In this document: positions 26,201 to 32,691 of the stretch, in pieces | How positions within the stretch are numbered: position 1 is the first letter of the stretch | Layout of the letters: the number at the start of each line of letters is the position of its first letter | Source of the DNA: an uncultured Clostridia bacterium | Lineage (GTDB): Bacteria > Bacillota > Clostridia > Christensenellales > QALW01 | Direction: 5' to 3' | DNA: 64,000 nt | NCBI GenBank assembly: GCA_934465535.1 | Contig: CAKSKV010000003.1 | Coordinates: 1 to 64,000, forward strand | Made by a program: the position numbers and the translations under genes | The notes under the pieces: generated by a model | Database searches by the model: none | What the model saw: only the letters and a program-made list of their open reading frames with translations | What the model was told of the DNA's origin: nothing

Positions 26201-26341
26201 TTCCTGATTTGTATTGCCTCCGTCTCCGGATGCATCGGGGTTTGCCGGGTCGCTGCCGTCCGCAAACGCAGTCAGGCCGCAAACCGACACAGCCATAAGC
26301 AATGCAAGCATTGCCGCTGTTATCTTCTTCCCGATAGCCAT
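23285..26341 (-). CDS. Extracellular solute-binding protein fused to N-terminal carbohydrate-binding-like and helical modules
   Basis: A 1018-residue exported protein, more than twice the size of a normal family 1 binding protein. Residues 1-28 form a signal peptide without an obvious lipobox Cys in place. An Asp/Gly/Asn-rich linker follows, then two beta-rich modules of CBM6/CBM35-like character (about 60-250, and 280-430 with IKIQAEDPSD and MEWEVDVKVSGLYKIAFKA). A helical, probably coiled-coil region comes next (about 430-545). The SBP_bac_1 domain fills the rest (GPDVCLSRGSSDAVNY, VYGLPETQDFQMLYYRTDIM, VPVAIAGYSSYNL-like strand, SAWKFMSWWTGTEAQ). ATG 26341 follows GGAGGGG. It heads the operon and should deliver substrate to the permeases. 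Confidence 0.88.
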   Translation of the reverse strand: MAIGKKITAAMLALLMAVSVCGLTAFADGSDPANPDASGDGGNTNQEQQDSGTESSKDRLEYRAYLEQYASAAKPDVSISAPASEHLVLNSDFTVSEDKLPMGSFEGIEAVISTDDKIIGWKVTVPQTGLYSFRLHYYTFKSFKAESGSTVTEYTSKGSAVSRAVYIDGKMPFYDARQVQFTRRWVNETPVKRDEKTDNDLRPFQIEKEAWQTGEFRDYLGYYPEPFSFYLTAGEHIIALSPVSECFAISSLEICKRAEAPTYEELKALYGQKGYTAVPDNDDTYIKIQAEDPSDKSDPTLYAIADRSTPTMEPYHNSKIRLNSIGGDKWQDVGSWMEWEVDVKVSGLYKIAFKAKQNVLGGANAHRRMLIDGSEVCQETQDIKFPYSTSYSVQPVQKDGQDMLFYLEAGKHVLRMEITLGDLSQTLQKTESSLTQLNAAYRQILMLTGADPDVNRDYQFAKVAGEALQIFKEQNANLKQIEQEVKDAYNGRTNEQSSVLRKLILILDEIEVRTDTLKERFSDLKDNIAALGTWINTMRQQPLQMDYIVVCSPEHELPKGDATFFQSFVHEITSFIASFIEDYDTIGSVTTDGDQKPVDVWVETGAGNAGNRDNANVLKQIIDSRFTVKYNVAVNLKLVASGALLPATLAGNGPDVCLSRGSSDAVNYALRGAVVNLNSDEFENREEVFSQFHESALTPLRFRTAVYGLPETQDFQMLYYRTDIMEELGVDPETQLNTWDDIYRLLPLLQNKNMNFGMPVPVLGVVGGTLGLYATMLYQRGGELYKMSDEYPYDGITGNLDSDEALDAFKMWTNLFTVHRLPNSYDFSNRFRSGEIPVAIAGYSSYNLLSVFAPELDGLWEFKKVPGTVQEDGTVNYSTAGTVTACVMISTCKDRQSAWKFMSWWTGTEAQALFGREIESLLGSAARYQTANVAAVEQLPWDKKSLEAIKDQWQHVIGIPEVPGSYYMGRNIEFAWKEVIGSNSDSNLVLLEYSKQINDEIARKRAEFQEKLDNKDLW

Positions 26342-26439
26342 AGAATCCCCTCCGTTAAACATTATACGCAAAAAGCAATTGGGAAAACTCGGATATGTCG
26401 TCTTTTTGGGACAACTTTTATCCCGCTACATTCAAGAGG

Positions 26440-26499
26440 ATATTATCCCCCTTTAATTATAGCGGTATTATGATAATTCAATATCCCCCTTAATGTCAA
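26440..26499 (-). promoter_or_regulatory. Promoter and repeated operator-like boxes of the transporter operon
   Basis: On the minus strand TTGACA (26499-26494), 18 bases and TATCAT (26475-26470). On the plus strand TATCCCCCTTTAAT (from 26444) and TATCCCCCTTAAT (from 26482) are near-identical direct repeats, one between the -35 and -10 elements and one just downstream. Further TATCCC occurrences lie near 26419 and 26584. The rest of 26342-26768 holds no gene. Confidence 0.55.
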
Positions 26500-26768
26500 T
26501 ATAATTGGTGATTTTGCTGTGTGAATTTTAACGCACAGCAGCGCGATTTATGCCGTTTTTTCGTCAATGTGGGACTGATTTTATCCCTATTATTAACATA
26601 TGAACCGCATCGCATATGTAAATCTGACAAATACCGCATCCCGGCTCACATTATATTTTCATCCGTTTTCCCCGCCTCTGCGTACATACAATGCTTCGCC
26701 GCCTCCGCCGATGCGCAATACCGGCATTTTCTGCATTTTTACCCCGGCCCTTATCCGAAAGCTTGCTT

Positions 26769-27524
26769 TCAGTTATTTCCGTGCTGCACACCGTTATTGT
26801 CCACCGTGTATTCCCCCGTATATATCAGCTCCGATACCGACACCACGCTGAACCCCTGCTTTTTAAGCGCCGCCAGCACTCGCGGCAAAGCCTCCAGTAT
26901 ATGGTCGGAATTGTTATGAAACAGTATTATATCTCCCGCCTTCACCTTTTTTGTGGTGCGCTCCACTATCGCATCAGCACTCAGCCCCTTCCAGTCAAGG
27001 GAATCAATCGACCACTGCACGCAGTGCATGGGTATGCCGCGCACCGTCTGCACAACGGCATCGTTATAATCCCCGAACGGGGGACGGAACACCGTGGGCG
27101 TGCTGCCCGTCAGCTCCTTTATTTTGTCATTCACCTGCTCCAGCTCGCTGCGCATCTGCTCCGCAGTCAGTTTTGTCATCTTGGGATGGTTCTGCGAATG
27201 ATTTCCTATCTCAAAGCCTCTTTGTGCTATGCTTTTCACCTTCTCGGGGTATTTCTCCGCCCAAAAGCCCACCAGAAAAAAGGTTCCCTTTGCCCCGGCG
27301 GAATCCAGTATGTCCATTATTCCGTCCGTCTTGTCGGCCCCCCATGCCGCATCAAAGCTCACCGCCACCTTCTTTTCCGCCGTGTCCACGCTGTATATGG
27401 GCTTGTGAGCCGCCGCCGTCACCGCCTCCTCGCCGCCGGAGGAAAACACCGCCGCGCACACTATCAGCATCAGGCATGCAAGCACCGCCACTATTCCGGA
27501 GCGTTTCATAAACAGTATCCTCAT
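26769..27524 (-). CDS. PdaB-like polysaccharide deacetylase
   Basis: A 251-residue carbohydrate esterase family 4 protein with an N-terminal membrane anchor or signal (residues 5-30). The NodB domain shows motif 1 as SFDAAWGADKT, the variant known from sporulation PdaB proteins rather than the usual TFDDG. Motif 2 is HSQNHP (metal-binding His), then RPPFGDYN, then WSIDSLDW and LFHNNSD. PdaB acts on spore cortex peptidoglycan in Bacillus; the role here is inferred from that. ATG 27524 follows GGAGGGA. It is divergent from the regulator gene at 27856, with shared upstream DNA that holds palindromic operators. Confidence 0.9.
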   Translation of the reverse strand: MRILFMKRSGIVAVLACLMLIVCAAVFSSGGEEAVTAAAHKPIYSVDTAEKKVAVSFDAAWGADKTDGIMDILDSAGAKGTFFLVGFWAEKYPEKVKSIAQRGFEIGNHSQNHPKMTKLTAEQMRSELEQVNDKIKELTGSTPTVFRPPFGDYNDAVVQTVRGIPMHCVQWSIDSLDWKGLSADAIVERTTKKVKAGDIILFHNNSDHILEALPRVLAALKKQGFSVVSVSELIYTGEYTVDNNGVQHGNN

Positions 27525-27719
27525 AAATTATCCCTCCATATAAATATGGTAAAGCCTATGACGGTGCCCGCTGCCGTATTCCCTGCGCCGCCGGAACTAA
27601 ACGGAATATTTCGCCCCCAATCGCCCCCCGAATGCCCGCGTCCGCCTTTACCGCCCGTTTTTTTGTTTTTTGTGGCAATATGTATGAAAAAAATAATTGG
27701 TTTTTTATGGCACACCGCG

Positions 27720-27748
27720 TTGACATTTGACATTTCGTCACATATAAT
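27720..27748 (+). promoter_or_regulatory. Consensus promoter of the sigma-region-4-like regulator, with operator in the spacer
   Basis: TTGACA (27720-27725), 17 bases and TATAAT (27743-27748) is a perfect sigma-A promoter. The 17-base spacer itself reads TTTGACATTTCGTCACA and is a degenerate copy of the palindrome at 27788-27804. Confidence 0.85.
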
Positions 27749-27787
27749 AAAATCGTAAAGCGAACAATTTATTTTTTTAGCTTCATA

Positions 27788-27804
27788 TGTGACAATTTGT
27801 CACA
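27788..27804. promoter_or_regulatory. 17-bp palindromic operator
   Basis: TGTGACAATTTGTCACA is symmetrical at every position except its central base. It lies about 33 bases downstream of the predicted transcription start, where a bound protein would block elongation, and repeats the motif that fills the promoter spacer. The binding protein is unknown, possibly the regulator encoded next. Confidence 0.6.
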
Positions 27805-27855
27805 TTATAAATATCTCCGCCCGTATCATGCGGAGAATAAAAGGGGGAATCACCT

Positions 27856-28455
27856 ATGATAAAATCAAATAACACAGTATCTGTCAGCAGCCTTGGCCGC
27901 AACCAAACAAAACCGCACTTCCCGGAAGCTCCCCTTCTCCCCGAGCAGGAAGGCTCCGCCGGCAATTACACCCCGGACGAGCTGCGCAATGCCGAGGAAA
28001 TGCTTGCCGACCTGGAGGAGGTATACTATTCCCTTATAAAGCTCCAGCGGGAATACGGCGCTCTTGTACGCGCCTCCGGCCCGAACGGCTATGTATGCCA
28101 CAGCGTTGAATGCGCCCGCAGCGCGCAAAGCCTCAATATGAGCGCCATTGAGCTTGCACAGCGCCTTGACTGCCTCAGCAGCCGCTACCATGCCCTTGTA
28201 TATATGCTGCGCACCCTGAAAGAGGATCTTGCAGCCTTGCGTCCGGGGCGTGAATATACCTTTCTTAAGCTCCGCTTCCGGCACGGACTTTCCGTGGACG
28301 AAGCCGCACAGCAGCTTCGCTGCTCCCGCCGCAGCTGCTACCGCATCCGCATGCGCGCCCTTAACGCCGTATGCGATTCCCTTGCCAAAACGCCGCTGGG
28401 ACGCCGCGTGCTTTCCTTCGGGCACGGCACGGTGCTGCACCGCTACAATAAATAA
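27856..28455 (+). CDS. Sigma-70 region 4-like helix-turn-helix protein
   Basis: A 199-residue protein. The N-terminal third is unstructured and Pro-rich, the middle (residues about 40-125) is helical and rich in Leu, Glu and Arg, and the C-terminal part carries a region-4-like helix-turn-helix: EYTFLKLRFRHGLSVDEAAQ, then a recognition helix CSRRSCYRIRMRAL. This form is common in phage-derived and small sigma-like regulators of Clostridia. It lacks region 2, so it is unlikely to be a complete sigma factor. ATG 27856 has AAAGGGGG ahead. It may bind the palindromes in its own promoter. Confidence 0.7.
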   Translation: MIKSNNTVSVSSLGRNQTKPHFPEAPLLPEQEGSAGNYTPDELRNAEEMLADLEEVYYSLIKLQREYGALVRASGPNGYVCHSVECARSAQSLNMSAIELAQRLDCLSSRYHALVYMLRTLKEDLAALRPGREYTFLKLRFRHGLSVDEAAQQLRCSRRSCYRIRMRALNAVCDSLAKTPLGRRVLSFGHGTVLHRYNK

Positions 28456-28573
28456 TCCGCCCTCCCCCTGCCTGCCGTAACGGCATCCCCGTTCAATAAA
28501 TAAACAGACCATCGAAATACTGAATTCCGAAGGTCTGTTTCCGCAATAATATCCCTGATACATATAATATATG

Positions 28574-28631
28574 AAAAGACCCGAAGCGCATCTTATCCTG
28601 ATTATTTCGGATAAACGCCTCCGGGTCTTTT
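28574..28631. terminator. Long hairpin terminator between convergent genes
   Basis: AAAAGACCCG (28574-28583) pairs with CGGGTCTTTT (28622-28631); inside it GCG/CGC and TTATCC/GGATAA continue the stem. Both flanks have T or A runs, so it can end transcription from both sides. A weaker AAACAGACC/GGTCTGTTT pair lies at 28502-28540. Confidence 0.7.
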
Positions 28632-28726
28632 CTCTGATTTTCCGTTTTTGAGCACGCAGCACGCTTTTGCAAAGCCGTTTGCAGAAATTATCCCTGCTCA
28701 AATGCCTGCACGCCTCAAAACGCTTT

Positions 28727-29065
28727 TCAGCCCTTGAAATCGCGCTCAAAGGATCTGCACAGGCATTTGCCCTTAGGCGTCATATCCGCACAGCTTATAT
28801 TTACACGCTCCGCCATACATGCGCCGTCCTTGTTGTGCGCGCAGCCCGCCGCATCGCAGCAGATGCAATTGTCCCGGCAGGGCAGCTCCAGGCTTCCGAT
28901 CTCGTTTGCAAGCTCGCCCGCCTCAATCCGGCGTCTGGGTCTGTAAGAAGCACAGAACACCGTTTTGCAGTCTCTGCCTCCGGTACATACATCCACGCGC
29001 TTTTTTGCGCATTTGCAATCGCTGTTGTGCGCACAGCCTCTCTGTTCACATTTTATAACGCTCAT
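28727..29065 (-). CDS. DUF1540 protein, cysteine-rich, two repeats
   Basis: A 112-residue protein with two DUF1540 units. Each has a CxxxxCxHN core (CEQRGCAHNSDCKC near residue 6 and CDAAGCAHNKDGAC near 69) and further Cys residues, probably binding a metal. The role is unknown, though the family is common in spore formers. ATG 29065 follows GGAGGA. Confidence 0.88.
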   Translation of the reverse strand: MSVIKCEQRGCAHNSDCKCAKKRVDVCTGGRDCKTVFCASYRPRRRIEAGELANEIGSLELPCRDNCICCDAAGCAHNKDGACMAERVNISCADMTPKGKCLCRSFERDFKG

Positions 29066-29148
29066 ATTTTTATCCTCCGCGTTGATTTCACTTTTATTCT
29101 GCCTTGTTTTTCGGCATTTATACTGTAAATATCAGGAATGAAAAATTC

Positions 29149-29173
29149 TTTTACGGGCAAAATACCTGTAAAA
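29149..29173. promoter_or_regulatory. Inverted repeat ahead of veg
   Basis: TTTTACGGG (29149-29157) and CCTGTAAAA (29165-29173) form an inverted repeat with one mismatch, 33 bases upstream of the veg start. It could be an operator or a small hairpin. Confidence 0.3.
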
Positions 29174-29205
29174 TATACTCCGCTGAACCGTCAGGAGGTG
29201 CTTTT

Positions 29206-29436
29206 TTGGATCCCATTTCTCATATCAGGCTGCAAATTCAGGCGCGCGTGGGGCAGAATGTAACCATACGCGCAAACACCGGCCGCCGCCGCGAGCACGA
29301 ATATACCGGGCTTCTCACCGGGGCGTATCCCAACATCTTCACCCTTTGCTGCACGCTGGACGGCACAAAGCGCAGCCTTGCCTACACATATGAGGATATC
29401 CTCACCGGCAGCGTGCTGTTTGTACGGCGTGCATAG
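29206..29436 (+). CDS. veg: Veg family protein (DUF1021)
   Basis: A 77-residue protein matching the short Veg family, conserved in spore-forming Firmicutes, where in Bacillus it stimulates biofilm formation. The family pattern is clear: ISHIRLQIQARVGQNVTIRA, then NTGRRREHEYTGLL, YPNIFTL and SLAYTYEDILTGSV. The start is a TTG at 29206, placed five bases after AGGAGGTG; the frame is open upstream but has no better start. Length and alignment of the first residues support this choice. Confidence 0.85.
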   Translation: MDPISHIRLQIQARVGQNVTIRANTGRRREHEYTGLLTGAYPNIFTLCCTLDGTKRSLAYTYEDILTGSVLFVRRA

Positions 29437-29502
29437 CACGATGTAAATTTACACTTCGTACACGCTTTTTATCAAAAAATCTCCCCCGAGCAGAACAAAA
29501 AA

Positions 29503-29544
29503 TGCTATAATATATTTGATAAAAATATCGCCGCAGCTGCGGCG
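29503..29544 (+). promoter_or_regulatory. Extended -10 promoter and 16-bp palindrome upstream of trxA
   Basis: TGCTATAAT (29503-29511) is an extended -10 element without a good -35. CGCCGCAGCTGCGGCG (29529-29544) is a perfect palindrome within the predicted 5' leader. Confidence 0.55.
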
Positions 29545-29570
29545 TAATAAAAAGCAAACGGAGGTACACC

Positions 29571-29885
29571 ATGTCCCTTATCAATCTTACAAACGAAAAT
29601 TTCGATGCCGAGGCCGTAAAAAGCGATAAGCCGGTGCTTATAGATTTCTGGGCGCCCTGGTGCGCGCCCTGCCGTGCTTTGGGCCCCACCATCGAGGAGC
29701 TTGCACGGGAGTGCACCGATTATAAAATATGCAAGGTAAATGTAGATGAGCAGCCGGAGCTTGCCCGCCGCTTCATGGTGCGCAGCATACCCTTTATAGT
29801 CATAATGGTAAACGGCACCGTAACGGACACCGCCGTAGGCGGACGCAGCAAGGAATCCCTGCTGGAAATGCTTCAAAACGCATAA
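29571..29885 (+). CDS. trxA: Thioredoxin
   Basis: A 104-residue cytoplasmic dithiol reductase. The active site is WCAPC (Cys31 and Cys34); the residue between the cysteines is Ala rather than the usual Gly, which is known from several clostridial thioredoxins. The cis-proline is visible in RSIPFIVIM. The ATG at 29571 follows GGAGG. It appears monocistronic, with the tRNA gene and its own promoter following. Confidence 0.95.
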   Translation: MSLINLTNENFDAEAVKSDKPVLIDFWAPWCAPCRALGPTIEELARECTDYKICKVNVDEQPELARRFMVRSIPFIVIMVNGTVTDTAVGGRSKESLLEMLQNA

Positions 29886-29990
29886 ATCCGTCATTGCAAG
29901 CAGCCGCGAAAAATGCTTTTGCGGCTGTTTTTTGCATTTTCTCCAAAGCGTGCGGCCCTTTCCCGAATTGCAAAGCCCCTAAATATCAGG

Positions 29991-30019
29991 TTGACAAATT
30001 CTCTCCCGATACATATAAT
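29991..30019 (+). promoter_or_regulatory. Consensus promoter of the tRNA-Arg gene
   Basis: TTGACA (29991-29996), 17 bases and TATAAT (30014-30019), giving a start about 20 bases before the tRNA. Confidence 0.88.
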
Positions 30020-30045
30020 TAACCCTGTAATGTTATATATAATAT

Positions 30046-30122
30046 GTACTCGTAGCGAAGCTGGATATCGCGTCAGACTCCGACTCTGAAGACCGTGGGT
30101 TCGAATCCCGCCGGGTACACCA
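30046..30122 (+). tRNA. tRNA-Arg, anticodon CCG
   Basis: A complete 77-base cloverleaf: acceptor GTACTCG/CGGGTAC (one G-U pair), D arm GCGA/TCGC with GG in the loop, anticodon arm TCAGA/TCTGA with loop CTCCGAC so that the anticodon is CCG (30080-30082), five-base variable loop, T arm GTGGG-TTCGAAT-CCCGC, discriminator A, and an encoded CCA end. It reads CGG codons. Confidence 0.95.
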
Positions 30123-30158
30123 AAATCGGCAGGCCTCCGAAAGCGCCTGCCGATTTTT
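30123..30158 (+). terminator. Terminator of the tRNA gene
   Basis: AAATCGGCAGGC (30123-30134) pairs with GCCTGCCGATTT (30145-30156), ending in TTTTT. Confidence 0.88.
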
Positions 30159-30331
30159 ACTTTTTCGCTTTTTCCTCTTCCGTCTGTTCGAAATTCCTGA
30201 CAGCTTCCCCGAATTCCAAAGACGGCCGGAAACAGCCGCATCCCGCCAAGCCCCGATTTTATCCCGAACTTTAACTGAATTTTTCCAAAACTCAATTCAG
30301 GCTTTTCAATCAACACCCCTGCAAACTACCG

Positions 30332-30547
30332 TTGACACGGCACAGCGCCCGTGCTACAATGTTATTGTCGATGTCGGTAAAGCATTGCCGGCCTCGTTTT
30401 CCGATAGGTACTGCCGGTTCTTCAGGTATCGCGGCTCGGTTCGCCTTTGAACGGGCGCACTGTAAGCGGGCCATAACCCGGTGATAGACCGGCGGTTATA
30501 AAACAAACAAAACTGACGGCCCGAAAACGGGCGGGAAAGGAAAAAAT
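30332..30547 (+). promoter_or_regulatory. Promoter and structured 5' leader of the yqeY gene
   Basis: TTGACA (30332-30337), 17 bases and TACAAT (30355-30360, with TGC ahead) predict a start near 30367 and a leader of about 180 bases. It folds by eye into successive hairpins: CGATA/TATCG enclosing CTG/CAG, GTTC-GCCTTT-GAAC, an ATAACCCGG stem with CCG-GC-GGTTAT around a TGATAGA loop, and GCCCG-AAAA-CGGGC just before the ribosome site. I see no T-box, SAM, TPP, FMN or purine consensus. The bases from 30159 to 30331 hold nothing recognisable. Confidence 0.5.
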
Positions 30548-30988
30548 ATGAGCAAAACGGAACAGGTACAGAAGGCATGGGTAGAGGCCATGAAAAATAA
30601 GGACACGGCGCGCAGGGATTCGCTCTCCCTTCTTATGGCGGCGCTTAAAAAGGGTGCAAAGGACAAATGCGCCCCCCTTACCCCGCAGGAGGAGGACGAT
30701 ATAATCCTTCGGGAGATAAAGCAGACCCGCGAGTCCATAGACAGCGCGGCGGGCAGAGAGGACATAATAGCCGTAAACGAGGCAAGGCTGGCGGTATACA
30801 CGGAATTTGCGCCCAAGTTTCTCTCCGAGCAGGAGATACAGGCGGAAATAGCGGCGGTGCTTAAGGAGCTGGGCATTGAAAAGCCCGCGCCGCAGGATAA
30901 GGGCCGCATAATGAAGCTGCTTATGCCCAGAGTAAAGGGCAAGGCGGAGGGCGCAGAGGTAAACCGTCTGGTGGCGGCTCTGTTCTGA
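30548..30988 (+). CDS. yqeY: GatB/YqeY domain protein
   Basis: A 146-residue helical protein equivalent to the tail domain of GatB, the amidotransferase subunit that binds tRNA. Free-standing YqeY proteins probably contact tRNA, but their role is unsettled. Typical features are RDSLSLLMAALKKG, ILREIKQTRESIDSA, a central YTEFAPKFLSEQEIQ and the C-terminal GRIMKLLMPRVKGKAEGAEV. Start ATG 30548 after AAAGGA. A terminator follows. Confidence 0.92.
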   Translation: MSKTEQVQKAWVEAMKNKDTARRDSLSLLMAALKKGAKDKCAPLTPQEEDDIILREIKQTRESIDSAAGREDIIAVNEARLAVYTEFAPKFLSEQEIQAEIAAVLKELGIEKPAPQDKGRIMKLLMPRVKGKAEGAEVNRLVAALF

Positions 30989-31054
30989 TAACAAAACGCC
31001 GGCGGCGGCAGTGCGCAGAGAGCGTAAATCCGCGCAAAAGCATTAAACTGCAAA

Positions 31055-31078
31055 AGAAAAGCCGGCAAAAATGCCGGC
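31055..31078 (-). terminator. Terminator of the Nudix gene transcript
   Basis: On the minus strand GCCGGC-ATTTTT-GCCGGC is followed by TTTTC, about 125 bases beyond the Nudix stop codon. Confidence 0.5.
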
Positions 31079-31110
31079 AGCAGTAAAACGGTAATATGCA
31101 AATTTTCAGA

Positions 31111-31150
31111 AACAGGCAGGATTTTTTCGTGCCTGTTCTTATTTTATTTT
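31111..31150 (+). terminator. Terminator after yqeY
   Basis: AACAGGCA (31111-31118) pairs with TGCCTGTT (31130-31137) and is followed by a long T-rich run. Confidence 0.7.
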
Positions 31151-31203
31151 TCGGAAACCGCTGTTTCGGGCCGGAAACATCGTGCGATGCTGCCTTATAT
31201 GTA

Positions 31204-31668
31204 TCAGCAATATATTGTTTTGATGTCATCGGCGATTTTTTCGTAATATACCTCGCTGATTTTGCTGTTTATAAACACGGGGAGCATTTCGTCAAAGCCC
31301 TCGATCAGCTTATCCGATTTTGCAAGCTCGCAGAGAGGATACCAAAATATTTCGCCTTCGCCGGAAGCCTTAAGCTCGCCGGTAAAGCTGTCTGCAATAT
31401 AAAGGAAAACTATGTACCGCTTCCCGTCCTTTTGCTTATGAAATTCCTTTATGCCGCAAAGCCGCGGCGCTTTTATCGTAAGCCCTGTTTCTTCCTGCAT
31501 TTCACGGATAACCGACGGAGTAACATATTCCCCCTTTTCAACATGACCGCCCGGAAAATTCCAGCCGTGCCACACCGGGTGATTCACCTTGTTCTGCACA
31601 AGCACATTGCCCTTGCCGTCGGCAATCATGCACATATTTGTAAGCTCAACTTCTTCGGTTCTTGACAT
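31204..31668 (-). CDS. Nudix hydrolase, MutT-like
   Basis: A 154-residue pyrophosphatase. The complete Nudix box GHVEKGE followed by REMQEETGL (G-x5-E-x7-REUxEExGU) lies at about residues 41-63. It probably hydrolyses an oxidised or non-canonical nucleoside triphosphate; the substrate cannot be told from sequence. ATG 31668 behind AAGGAGA is used; an upstream extension of the frame lacks support. It follows folD at 73 bases and may be co-transcribed with it. Confidence 0.9.
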   Translation of the reverse strand: MSRTEEVELTNMCMIADGKGNVLVQNKVNHPVWHGWNFPGGHVEKGEYVTPSVIREMQEETGLTIKAPRLCGIKEFHKQKDGKRYIVFLYIADSFTGELKASGEGEIFWYPLCELAKSDKLIEGFDEMLPVFINSKISEVYYEKIADDIKTIYC

Positions 31669-31741
31669 AGTGTTTCTCCTTACAGCCCGCGTCTGACCGG
31701 CCGATGTATGCCGGTAATTTTGCGTCAAATGTAAAAAACAC

Positions 31742-32581
31742 TTAACGCACAAGCAGCTTCAGCGCGGCTGCGGCCGTCTGCTTCATAAGCATGGCAATGG
31801 TTACGGGGCCTACGCCGCCGGGCACGGGGGTGTAGGCGCTGCAATGCGGTATGCAGGCTTCAAGATCGATATCGCCTACATTGCCGGCGTTGTAGCCTGC
31901 GTCCATAAGCACCGCGCCCTCCTTTATCCAAGTTTCTTTTACAAAAAGGGGCTTGCCCACGGCGGCCACCACTATGTCGGCGCGGCGCACTATATCAGGC
32001 AGATTGCGGGTTTTGGAATGGGCTATTGTAACGGTGGCGTTTTCATTAAGCAGCAGTGCGGCCACCGGCTTTCCCAGAATGGGGCTGCGGCCTATAACCA
32101 CGGCTTCTTTGCCCTCAAGGGGGATATTATAGCGCTTGAGCAGGGATACAATCGCAAGCGGGGTGGCGCTGCAAAAGGCGTCCAGCCCCATTGCGGCGCG
32201 GCCGAAGCCGGCGGTGGTTACGCCGTCCACATCCTTTTCAAGGCTTATTGCATCAAAGCAGGCGCGCTCGTCTATATGGGCGGGAACAGGATGCTGAAGC
32301 AGTATTCCGCACACCTCGGGATCGCGGTTAAGACCGTTTATAACCTCAAGCAGCTCCTGCGTGGTGGTGCTTTCGGGCAGCTCCACCTTGCGGGAGAGCA
32401 TTCCCACGCGGGCGCAGGCGTTGCCCTTCATGCGCACATAGGTTACGCTTGCGGGGTTGTTCCCCACAAGAATAGTGGCAAGCACCGGCGTTTTCCCGGT
32501 TTTGGCGATAATGTCCTGCACAAGAGCGCGTATTTCCGCCTCCACCTCGCGGGCATAGGCCTTTCCGTCTATAACTGTCAT
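31742..32581 (-). CDS. folD: Bifunctional methylenetetrahydrofolate dehydrogenase/cyclohydrolase
   Basis: A 279-residue enzyme of one-carbon metabolism that interconverts 5,10-methylene-, methenyl- and 10-formyl-tetrahydrofolate. Signatures are the catalytic Tyr-Lys pair (YVRMKGNACARVG, Tyr48 and Lys52), GILLQHPVPAHID, KDVDGVT, the Rossmann GRSPILGKPVA and the C-terminal PVPGGVGPVT. ATG 32581 follows GGAGGAA. Normal length. Confidence 0.97.
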   Translation of the reverse strand: MTVIDGKAYAREVEAEIRALVQDIIAKTGKTPVLATILVGNNPASVTYVRMKGNACARVGMLSRKVELPESTTTQELLEVINGLNRDPEVCGILLQHPVPAHIDERACFDAISLEKDVDGVTTAGFGRAAMGLDAFCSATPLAIVSLLKRYNIPLEGKEAVVIGRSPILGKPVAALLLNENATVTIAHSKTRNLPDIVRRADIVVAAVGKPLFVKETWIKEGAVLMDAGYNAGNVGDIDLEACIPHCSAYTPVPGGVGPVTIAMLMKQTAAAALKLLVR

Positions 32582-32657
32582 AAATTATTCCTCCAAACAG
32601 CGCTGAGCCGATACGGCTTTTTATACTTTTATTTTATAATCCGCGCCGCGCAAAGTC

Positions 32658-32687
32658 AAGAAAATCCCGGACGAACATCCGGGATTT
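32658..32687 (-). terminator. Terminator of the HAD phosphatase gene
   Basis: On the minus strand AAATCCCGGATG..CATCCGGGATTTT with a tight loop and T-rich tail, five bases past the stop at 32692. Confidence 0.8.
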
Positions 32688-32691
32688 GATG

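Noticed and set aside
27788..27804. CRP/FNR site (TGTGA-N6-TCACA)
   Set aside because: The spacing between half-sites is seven bases, not six, and both copies share that spacing, so a different regulator is more likely.
27856..28455. Complete ECF sigma factor
   Set aside because: Only the region-4-like helix-turn-helix is visible; region 2 is missing.
30046..30122. Integration (att) site at the tRNA-Arg 3' end
   Set aside because: A normal terminator follows directly, with no integrase and no second copy of the tRNA end nearby.
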